A stretch of 64,000 nt of DNA from Roseovarius sp. THAF27 (GTDB taxonomy: Bacteria; Pseudomonadota; Alphaproteobacteria; Rhodobacterales; Rhodobacteraceae), in NCBI RefSeq assembly GCF_009363655.1, contig NZ_CP045393.1:3596001-3660000 (forward strand). The letters are read 5' to 3'. This document shows positions 15,478-22,209 of this stretch, piece by piece. Each line of letters starts with the position of its first letter. Position 1 is the stretch's first letter. A program made the translations under genes and the position numbers. The notes below the pieces were generated by a model. That model saw only the letters and a list, made by a program, of their open reading frames with translations. It was not told where the DNA came from and searched no databases.

Positions 15478-15480
15478 CCA

Positions 15481-16944
15481 ATGACCACCAAAGTCATCAA
15501 GAACGGCACCGTCTGCACCGCAGACCGCACGTGGAAGGCCGATGTCCTGATCGAGGACGAAAAGATCAAGCAGATCGGCGAGGACCTCAAGGGCGACGAG
15601 ACCATCGACGCGGAAGGTGCCTACGTCATCCCCGGCGGCATCGATCCGCACACCCATCTGGAAATGCCCTTCATGGGCACCACAGCGGCCGAAACCTTCG
15701 AGACCGGCACCTGGGCCGCGGCCTGTGGCGGCACCACGATGCTGGTGGATTTCTGCCTGCCCGGCGCGGATGGCTCCATCAAGAAAGCAATCGAGGAATG
15801 GCACCGCAAATCCGCCCCCCAGATCTGTTCCGATATCGGCTACCACATGGCCGTCACCGGCTGGAACGAGACCATCTTCAACGAGATGAAGGACGCCGTC
15901 GACATGGGCGTCAACTCCTTCAAGCATTTCATGGCCTACAAGGGTGCCTTGATGATCGAGGATGACGAGATGTTCGCCTCCTTCAAGCGCTGCCGCGAGC
16001 TGGGCGCGCTGCCCATGGTCCATGCCGAGAACGGCGATCTGGTGGCCGACATGCAGCAGGAGATGCTGTCCAAGGGCATCACCGGCCCCGAGGGCCACGC
16101 CTATTCCCGCCCGCCCGAGTTCGAGGGCGAGGCCGCCAACCGCGCCATCACCATCGCCGATGCCGCCGGTGTGCCGCTCTATATCGTGCACGTCTCCTGC
16201 GAACAGGCGCACGAGGCCATCCGCCGCGCCCGCCAAAAGGGGATGCGCGTCTACGGCGAGCCGCTGGCGCAATTTCTCACGCTCGACGAGGGCGAGTATT
16301 TCAACAAGGATTGGGACCATGCCGCCCGCCGCGTCATGTCGCCCCCCTTCCGCAACAAGGAACACCAGGACAGCCTCTGGGCGGGCCTTCAGGCGGGCTC
16401 GCTCCAGGTCGTCGCAACCGACCACGCCGCCTTCTCCACCGAGCAAAAGCGCATGGGCGTCGACGATTTCACCAAGATCCCCAACGGCTCCAACGGGCTT
16501 GAGGAACGGATGCCCGTGCTCTGGACGCGCGGCGTGGAAACCGGACGCCTGACGCCCAATGAATTCGTCGCGGTCACCTCCACCAACGTCGCCAAGATCC
16601 TCAACATCTACCCCAAGAAAGGCGCCATCGTCGAAGGCGCGGATGCAGATATCGTGGTCTGGGACCCCAAGATCACCAAGACGATCTCGGCCTCCAACCA
16701 CCACTCGATCCTCGACTACAACGTGTTCGAGGGCTTCGAGGTCACCGCCAATTCCCGCTACACCATCTCGCGCGGCGAGGTCATCTGGGCCTGGGGCCAG
16801 AACTCCCAGCCCCAGCCGGGCCGCGGCCGTTTCGTCCCCCGCCCCGCCTTCCCCTCGGCACACGAGGCGCTGTCGAAATGGAAAGCGCTGACCGCGCCCA
16901 AGATGATCGAGCGCGATCCGCTGAATATTCCGGCGGGTATTTGA
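15481..16944 (+). CDS. pydB: dihydropyrimidinase (D-hydantoinase family)
   Basis: The enzyme opens the ring of dihydrouracil or dihydrothymine to the N-carbamoyl beta-amino acid, the second step of the reductive pathway. The 487-residue product belongs to the amidohydrolase superfamily and has its binuclear metal site: GGIDPHTHL (H57, H59), the carboxylated-lysine segment SFKHFMAYKG (146-155), H181 in MVHAEN, H237 in YIVHVSC and D314 in VATDHAAF. Length and motif spacing are normal. pydC, preT-preA and the importer nearby favour pyrimidine breakdown over hydantoin use. A foreign small gene (orfC) sits immediately upstream, and a diverged copy of its own 5' end lies 400 bases upstream. Confidence 0.95.
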   Translation: MTTKVIKNGTVCTADRTWKADVLIEDEKIKQIGEDLKGDETIDAEGAYVIPGGIDPHTHLEMPFMGTTAAETFETGTWAAACGGTTMLVDFCLPGADGSIKKAIEEWHRKSAPQICSDIGYHMAVTGWNETIFNEMKDAVDMGVNSFKHFMAYKGALMIEDDEMFASFKRCRELGALPMVHAENGDLVADMQQEMLSKGITGPEGHAYSRPPEFEGEAANRAITIADAAGVPLYIVHVSCEQAHEAIRRARQKGMRVYGEPLAQFLTLDEGEYFNKDWDHAARRVMSPPFRNKEHQDSLWAGLQAGSLQVVATDHAAFSTEQKRMGVDDFTKIPNGSNGLEERMPVLWTRGVETGRLTPNEFVAVTSTNVAKILNIYPKKGAIVEGADADIVVWDPKITKTISASNHHSILDYNVFEGFEVTANSRYTISRGEVIWAWGQNSQPQPGRGRFVPRPAFPSAHEALSKWKALTAPKMIERDPLNIPAGI

Positions 16945-16989
16945 TGACCCGGCCTCTCTGCTGGCAGGAAAGCGGTAAACGCGACCGCG

Positions 16990-17307
16990 TCACTCGTTGG
17001 ATGGGGGGCGGATGGTAAGGTTGTTGTTATCCTTGCATTCATCGCAGCAGTCGCCCTCGCCGCAGCAAAAGCAGCAGGGAAAACAGCCCGCTGAAACTGC
17101 TTGGTTGACGTACCCGAAGATCGCCCTCTGGATGTTTTCCTCGACATGCCTGTTGTCAAAGACAATCGTCCCCGGCGCCGGACAGTTCGCCGGAGCCGCC
17201 TGTGTCGGCGTCTTGGCGTCGTTGGTGCTGGCGGTTTGCGCCGGCACGGACGAGACTGTGGAGAGCATCAGGCAGACGGCGATCAGAAATTGAAATACAT
17301 ACTTCAT
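16990..17307 (-). CDS. secreted cysteine-rich small protein
   Basis: The 105-residue product starts at the ATG preceded by AAGGGGATTACC. It has a signal peptide (MKYVFQFLIAVCLMLSTVSS, cleavage likely after PAQ) and a Thr/Ala/Pro-rich linker. A notable cysteine cluster near the C-terminus (CFPCCFCCGEGDCCDECKD) has ten cysteines in 19 residues. Such clusters bind metals or form tight disulfide knots in exported peptides. I do not recognise a family. Base composition is lower in GC than in pydB, which it faces tail to tail. It may be a recent arrival in this catabolic locus. Confidence 0.6.
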   Translation of the reverse strand: MKYVFQFLIAVCLMLSTVSSVPAQTASTNDAKTPTQAAPANCPAPGTIVFDNRHVEENIQRAIFGYVNQAVSAGCFPCCFCCGEGDCCDECKDNNNLTIRPPSNE

Positions 17308-17620
17308 GGTAATCCCCTTGTTTGGCGTGAAACGAAGCTGGCAACCCAAATGGAAACAAAAATACCATCAGAAAATATGTTCAATTGTATCAACCTATCC
17401 GGGAATTGTCAATTTTCACCACACCCGATGGGCGTATCGCGCATGGTGCGGCAGGAAACGAGCTTTCCGAAACCGCAGGGTCGCTGAAATGCAGCCGGCC
17501 CAGCACCCTGTGATCCATGCCAGAAGCCGCGCGCGTACCTTCCCGACCGATGCCAGCAGCCACCAGGTCCTCACGATCGAGCCCCATGCGCCATCACAAC
17601 CCCGTCGGGCACCCACCCCC
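17308..17620. other. intergenic region, mostly featureless
   Basis: These 313 bases lie between two divergent genes for secreted proteins. The first 100 bases next to the cysteine-rich gene are AT-rich and probably hold its promoter. The rest is high in GC, and frames across it look like chance. I see no RNA gene, repeat or clear operator. Confidence 0.5.
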
Positions 17621-17947
17621 ATGCGCCTCGCCCTCGCCCTTCTCCTGCTGGCCAACCCGGCGACTGCCCAGCTGGCAGCACCGCTCGGCAACCCCGACGG
17701 CTGCGCCCGCATTCTCGGGCAGGAGGCCACCAAGGAAAACGAGGTCGCCATCGTCGCGGGCCACCTCAACCTGCACGGCGCGATCTGCCAGATCACCGCG
17801 GTGCAGACCGGCACGCTCATGGCCACCTGCCCCGGCGACGCCGAGGCCCGCAAACAGGTCCTCGGCATCACCCGCAGCGCCGATGGCACCGGCGTCACGC
17901 TGACCCTGCCCGACGGCTCGGTCGAAGACCTGGCGCCCTGCGAATGA
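17621..17947 (+). CDS. small secreted protein of unknown function
   Basis: The 108-residue product has a typical signal peptide (MRLALALLLLANPATAQ) and a short beta-rich mature domain with four cysteines (DGCARILG, AICQIT, MATCPG and the final PCE), probably two disulfides. I do not recognise a family. The longer frame from 17306 runs through non-coding sequence; the ATG at 17621 begins the signal peptide and is preferred, although no strong ribosome-binding site precedes it. The ABC importer operon follows after about 140 bases in the same direction. Confidence 0.65.
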   Translation: MRLALALLLLANPATAQLAAPLGNPDGCARILGQEATKENEVAIVAGHLNLHGAICQITAVQTGTLMATCPGDAEARKQVLGITRSADGTGVTLTLPDGSVEDLAPCE

Positions 17948-18028
17948 ACCACGCCGCCATCCGCCCGCGCCGCTGCCCGCAATTTCATCATGTGCCTGCA
18001 TCACAGGCAGATGACGCCGGGGCCCGCC

Positions 18029-18057
18029 TTGACACCGCTTTGCGGCGTGAGATTGTT
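18029..18057 (+). promoter_or_regulatory. candidate promoter of the ABC importer operon
   Basis: TTGACA (18029-18034) is followed by a 17-base spacer and ATTGTT (18052-18057), ending 32 bases before the ATPase start codon. The spacer holds a small hairpin (CCGC-TTT-GCGG). An imperfect dyad (TGCCTG, five bases, CAGGCA) lies at 17993-18009. No ACCA-NN-TGGT site is visible here. Confidence 0.4.
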
Positions 18058-18089
18058 CCATTCACCCGGCCCGGAGACACGACACCGTA

Positions 18090-18896
18090 ATGCAAGACGC
18101 CCAAGCCACATCGACCCCCAGCTCCGTGATTGCCGCCCGCGACCTGTCGCTGACATTCCAGACCAATGACGGGCCCGTGCATGCGCTCAAGGACGTGACG
18201 CTGGACGTCGAGAAGGGCGATTTCGTCTCCTTCATCGGCCCCTCGGGCTGTGGCAAGACGACCTTTCTGCGCTGCATGGCCGATCTAGAACACCCCACCG
18301 GCGGCAGCATTTCCGTCAACGGCATGACTCCCGCCGAGGCCCGCCAGCGCCGCGCCTATGGCTATGTCTTCCAGGCCGCCGGCCTCTATCCGTGGCGCAC
18401 CATCGCCGGCAACATCCGCCTGCCGCTCGAAATCATGGGCTATTCCAAGACCGACCAGCAAAGCCGCATCGCCCGCGTCCTCGAACTGGTCGATCTCGCG
18501 GGGTTCGAAAAGAAATTCCCCTGGCAACTGTCCGGCGGGATGCAGCAGCGCGCCTCCATCGCCCGGGCGCTGGCTTTTGATGCCGATATTCTGCTGATGG
18601 ATGAACCCTTCGGCGCGCTCGATGAGATTGTCCGCGATCACCTCAACGAACAACTGCTGCACCTCTGGGACCGGACGAACAAGACCATCTGCTTTGTCAC
18701 CCACTCCATCCCCGAGGCGGTGTACCTCTCGACGAAAATCGTCGTCATGTCGCCGCGTCCGGGCCGCATCGCCGACGTGATCGAAAGCACCCTGCCGCGC
18801 GAACGCCCCCTCGATATCCGCGACACGCCGGAATTCCTCGAAATTGCCCACCGCGTCCGCGACGGGCTTCGCGCGGGGCAAAGCTATGAGGACTAA
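18090..18896 (+). CDS. ABC transporter ATP-binding protein (nitrate/sulfonate/pyrimidine type)
   Basis: This is the 268-residue ATPase of an importer of the SsuB/TauB/ThiZ class. All motifs are intact: Walker A GPSGCGKT (50-57), Q-loop YVFQAAGLYPW (92-102), signature LSGGMQQ (147-153), Walker B ILLMDEPFGALDE (167-179) and the switch His in CFVTHS. Together with two permeases and an NMT1/THI5-like binding protein it forms a complete importer. The neighbouring pyd genes suggest pyrimidines or related compounds as substrate, which is inference. A lower-GC gene starts two bases after its stop and splits it from the first permease. Confidence 0.93.
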   Translation: MQDAQATSTPSSVIAARDLSLTFQTNDGPVHALKDVTLDVEKGDFVSFIGPSGCGKTTFLRCMADLEHPTGGSISVNGMTPAEARQRRAYGYVFQAAGLYPWRTIAGNIRLPLEIMGYSKTDQQSRIARVLELVDLAGFEKKFPWQLSGGMQQRASIARALAFDADILLMDEPFGALDEIVRDHLNEQLLHLWDRTNKTICFVTHSIPEAVYLSTKIVVMSPRPGRIADVIESTLPRERPLDIRDTPEFLEIAHRVRDGLRAGQSYED

Positions 18897-18898
18897 TT

Positions 18899-19132
18899 AT
18901 GGCGCTTAGAGATGACTTAGTTCCGATCGTGCGCGATGGCCTGAAAGCTCTTGGTGGTTCTGCTACTATCAAGGAACTGGCAAAACACATCTACATTCAC
19001 CACGAGAAGGCGCTCAAAGCATCAGGAGATGACTATTATATTTGGCAGTACGAGATGCGCTGGGCTGCCCAGCAGCTCGTAGACCGAGGGGAACTGACCA
19101 AAAAGCCCCGAGGCACTTGGCGGTTGCTTTGA
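18899..19132 (+). CDS. small winged-helix-like protein inserted in the ABC operon
   Basis: The 77-residue product resembles a single winged helix. A helix (LVPIVRDGLKALGG) is followed by SATIKELAKHIYIHHEK, a long helix with WQYEMRWAAQQLVDRGEL and a wing ending KKPRGTWRL. That ending is typical of Mrr-N-type and related DNA-binding domains. A sampled 60-base line (18961) is 47 percent GC, well below the flanking transporter genes. It starts two bases after the ATPase stop, and its TGA shares an A with the ATG of the permease. It is thus inserted without disturbing translation of the operon. It could regulate the operon or be a passenger gene; I know of no described homologue. Confidence 0.6.
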   Translation: MALRDDLVPIVRDGLKALGGSATIKELAKHIYIHHEKALKASGDDYYIWQYEMRWAAQQLVDRGELTKKPRGTWRLL

Positions 19133-20007
19133 TGCGCAACATCGTCCCCGTCCTCACCGTCGTCGCGACTCTCATCGCCCTCTGGTACGCCGGCGCGGTC
19201 GCCCTCAACGCGCCCTGGGCCTATGACAAGGCCGCGCGGGCCGAAGTCACGCTGACCTTCCCCGAATTGGTCTCCGACACCTGGTCCCAGGAAAAGCCCA
19301 AGCTTCCCGCCCCGCACCAGGTAGCGACCGAGATGTGGAACACCACCGGCGCGATGATCGCCAGCGGGCGGCCCTTTTCCAAGCGCTCGCTGATCTACCA
19401 CAGCTGGATCACCTTCAGTTCCACCGCGCTCGGCTTCCTGCTGGGCACCGCCCTCGGCACGCTTCTGGCCATCGGCATCGTCTACAACCGCACGATGGAC
19501 ATGAGCGTCATGCCCTGGGTCATCGCGTCCCAGACCATCCCGATCCTCGCCATCGCGCCCATGATCATCGTCGTGCTGAACGCCGTGGGCATCTCCGGCC
19601 TGCTGCCCAAGGCGATGATCTCGATGTACCTGTCGTTCTTCCCGGTCGTCGTCGGCATGGTGAAAGGCCTGCGCAGCCCCAGCGCCATGCAACTCGACCA
19701 GATGCGCACATGGCATGCCAGCCGCTCCCAGACTTTCTGGAAGCTGCGCCTGCCATCGTCCATGCCATATTTCTTCACCTCTCTGAAGATCGCGATGGCC
19801 GCCAGCCTTGTGGGCGCCATCGTCGGCGAACTGCCCACCGGCGCCGTCGCGGGCCTCGGCGCGCGGCTTCTGGCCGGCAGCTATTACGGCCAGACCATCC
19901 AGATCTGGAGCGCGCTGATCATGGCCGCCACGCTGGCCGCTGTTCTGGTGGGCCTCATCGGCCTCATCCAGCGCATCACGCTCAAGCGCATGGGGATGGC
20001 GACATGA
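19132..20007 (+). CDS. ABC transporter permease, first subunit
   Basis: The 291-residue product is a BPD-type inner-membrane permease with an N-terminal span (VLTVVATLIALWYAGAVALN) and a core of five to six further helices. The cytoplasmic coupling motif is recognisable in the segment GLRSPSAMQLDQMRTWHASR and onwards (LRLPSSMPYFF). It pairs with the next gene to form the membrane channel. The ATG at 19132 overlaps the stop of the small winged-helix gene (TGATG). An upstream in-frame Met at 19042 lies inside that gene and is rejected. The region from about residue 25 to 85, before the core, is longer than usual for SsuC-like permeases. Confidence 0.92.
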   Translation: MRNIVPVLTVVATLIALWYAGAVALNAPWAYDKAARAEVTLTFPELVSDTWSQEKPKLPAPHQVATEMWNTTGAMIASGRPFSKRSLIYHSWITFSSTALGFLLGTALGTLLAIGIVYNRTMDMSVMPWVIASQTIPILAIAPMIIVVLNAVGISGLLPKAMISMYLSFFPVVVGMVKGLRSPSAMQLDQMRTWHASRSQTFWKLRLPSSMPYFFTSLKIAMAASLVGAIVGELPTGAVAGLGARLLAGSYYGQTIQIWSALIMAATLAAVLVGLIGLIQRITLKRMGMAT

Positions 20008-20849
20008 GCTGGCTGATCGCAGGTGCACTCATCTGGGCCGTGGGCTGGTGGATCAACACGCAGCTAGCCCGCCACCCGCAGAACACCGCCGCACAACTGG
20101 CCGCCCCCATCGTCTTCGGGGCCACGCTCATCGCCGTCTGGGAATGCCTCGTCTGGGGTTTGGGCATCAAGCTCGCCCTCCTGCCCGCCCCCAGCGTCAT
20201 CGCCGTGACCTTCGCCAATTCCCTCAACATCCTCTGGGGCGATTTCCTCCAGACCGCCATCAAGGGCGCGCTGACCGGTTACATCCTCGGCTGCGGCGCC
20301 GCGTTCCTGACGGCCATCGCCGTCGACCGCTCCGATTTCCTGAAACGCGGGCTGCTTCCGGTGGGCAACTTCGCCGCCGCCCTTCCCATCATCGGCCTCG
20401 CCCCCATCCTCGTGATGTGGTTCGGCTTCGACTGGCAGTCCAAGGCCGCCGTCGTCGTCGTCATGGTCATCTTCCCCATGCTGGTGAACACCGTGCAGGG
20501 CCTGTCCGAGGCCGACGCCATGCAGCGCGACCTGATGCGCACCTACGCCGCCGGCTACTGGACGACGCTTCTGAAACTCCGCCTGCCCGCCGCCATGCCC
20601 TTCATCTTCAACGGGCTCAAGATCGGCACCACGCTCGCGCTCATCGGCGCCATCGTGGCGGAATTCTTCGGCTCGCCGATCCAGGGCATGGGCTTTCGCA
20701 TCTCCACCTCGGTGGGCCGCCTCGCGATGGATCTGGTCTGGGCCGAGATCGTCGTCGCCGCCCTCGCCGGCTCGGGATTTTACGGCGCGGTCGTCCTGAT
20801 CGAACGCGCCGTCACCTTCTGGCACCCGTCCCAACGGGGCCGGACATAA
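20004..20849 (+). CDS. ABC transporter permease, second subunit
   Basis: The 281-residue product is the partner permease of the BPD family, with six or seven hydrophobic spans and the coupling segment EADAMQRDLMRTYAAGYWTT followed by LKLRLPAAMPFIF. It is homologous to the first permease but clearly diverged, so the channel is a heterodimer. The ATG overlaps the previous stop (ATGA), which fixes the start; the frame upstream of it runs through the first permease and is a shadow. The binding-protein gene follows after 29 bases with AGGGAGAAG before it. Confidence 0.92.
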   Translation: MSWLIAGALIWAVGWWINTQLARHPQNTAAQLAAPIVFGATLIAVWECLVWGLGIKLALLPAPSVIAVTFANSLNILWGDFLQTAIKGALTGYILGCGAAFLTAIAVDRSDFLKRGLLPVGNFAAALPIIGLAPILVMWFGFDWQSKAAVVVVMVIFPMLVNTVQGLSEADAMQRDLMRTYAAGYWTTLLKLRLPAAMPFIFNGLKIGTTLALIGAIVAEFFGSPIQGMGFRISTSVGRLAMDLVWAEIVVAALAGSGFYGAVVLIERAVTFWHPSQRGRT

Positions 20850-20878
20850 CCAAAGCAAACCAGAACAGGGAGAAGACA

Positions 20879-21871
20879 ATGAAACATCTCACCACCACCC
20901 TCGGCCTCGCCGCCGCCACCCTCTGGGGCGGCATGGCCCAGGCCGCCGACGACGTCACGCTGCAACTCAAATGGGTGACGCAATCGCAATTCGCGGGCTA
21001 TTACGTCGCGCAGGACCAGGGCTTCTACGAAGAGGAAGACCTGAACGTCACCATCAAGCCCGGCGGGCCCGACATCGCGCCCGCACAGGTCATCGCTGGC
21101 GGCGGCGCGGACGTGATTATCGACTGGATGCCCTCGGCCCTTGCCAGCCGCGAGAAAGGCCTGCCGCTGGTCAACATCGCCCAGCCTTTCAAAAGCTCCG
21201 GCATGATGCTGACCTGCCGCAAGGACACCGGCATCGAAGGCCCCGAGGATTTCAAGGGCAAGACGCTCGGCGTCTGGTTCTTCGGCAACGAATACCCCTT
21301 CCTGTCGTGGATGAGCCAGCTCGAAATCCCGACCGAAGGCGGCGAGGACGGCGTCACCGTCCTCAAACAGGGCTTCAACGTCGATCCCCTGCTGCAGAAC
21401 CAGGCGGCCTGCGTCTCGACCATGACCTACAATGAATACTGGCAGGTCATCGACGCCGGCCTCACGCCCGACGATCTCGTGGTGTTCAAGTACGAGGACC
21501 AGGGCGTCGCCACGCTCGAGGACGGCATGTACGTGCTGGAGGAAAACCTCGAGGACCCCACCTTCGCCGACAAGATGACCCGCTTCGTCCGTGCCTCGAT
21601 GAAAGGCTGGAAATGGGCCGAGGAAAACCCCGACGAGGCCGCGATGATCGTGCTCGACAACGACGCCACCGGCGCGCAGACGGAAGAGCACCAGAAGCGG
21701 ATGATGAGCGAAGTCGCCAAGCTGACCGCCGGCTCCAACGGCGCGCTCGACCCGGAAGATTTCCAGCGCACGGTGGACTCGCTCCTGTCGGGCGGCTCCG
21801 ACCCGGTGATCACCAAGGACCCGGGCGAGGCCGCCTGGACCCACCAGATCACGGACGAAGCCCTGAACTGA
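20879..21871 (+). CDS. ABC transporter substrate-binding protein, NMT1/THI5-like
   Basis: The 330-residue periplasmic protein has a signal peptide ending MAQA-ADD and the NMT1/THI5 fold. That fold binds pyrimidine-like molecules such as thiamine precursors and, in the RutG-less pyd loci, probably uracil or thymine. Family segments include LQLKWVTQSQFAGYYVAQDQ near the start of the mature protein and QAACVSTMTYNEYWQVIDAG in the second lobe. The gene closes the importer operon. The substrate is inferred only from family and neighbours. Confidence 0.9.
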   Translation: MKHLTTTLGLAAATLWGGMAQAADDVTLQLKWVTQSQFAGYYVAQDQGFYEEEDLNVTIKPGGPDIAPAQVIAGGGADVIIDWMPSALASREKGLPLVNIAQPFKSSGMMLTCRKDTGIEGPEDFKGKTLGVWFFGNEYPFLSWMSQLEIPTEGGEDGVTVLKQGFNVDPLLQNQAACVSTMTYNEYWQVIDAGLTPDDLVVFKYEDQGVATLEDGMYVLEENLEDPTFADKMTRFVRASMKGWKWAEENPDEAAMIVLDNDATGAQTEEHQKRMMSEVAKLTAGSNGALDPEDFQRTVDSLLSGGSDPVITKDPGEAAWTHQITDEALN

Positions 21872-22209
21872 GGCCTGTCGCTCCGAAACGACCGCGTTTC
21901 GCCCGTCGCCGTCCCACCGGGCAACAGGCGAAACGCCCAGAGGCTTTTCTTGCGGGCAATGGTCGTCGGGGGGCCTGCTGCCAGACCCGACAGCCGCTGT
22001 TGCGCGAGGCGCCGCGACCGCTGGCGCCGTAAACAGTAAGTTTCTTGGTTAATGAAAAACATCGCTCACGGTTTCGTGATATACTGTGTGAGTTATCACA
22101 GATGAGTCGCACCCATTTCGCTGCGCATTTTTTGATGAATTAGGGCTCTGAACGCCCACTGAATATGTTTTGCGCGTCGTAAGCGCGACACAAGGTGAGG
22201 GGAAGCCAC
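21872..22209. other. intergenic region with a dyad and a possible promoter before the peroxidase gene
   Basis: These 338 bases separate the importer from the peroxidase-RTX gene. The first 150 bases are GC-rich and show nothing I can name. At 22076-22099 the hexamers GTGATA and TATCAC form a dyad with a 12-base spacer. A -10-like TATACT (22080-22085) overlaps its left arm, so a regulated promoter for the downstream gene is plausible. No convincing -35 element was seen. Confidence 0.35.
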
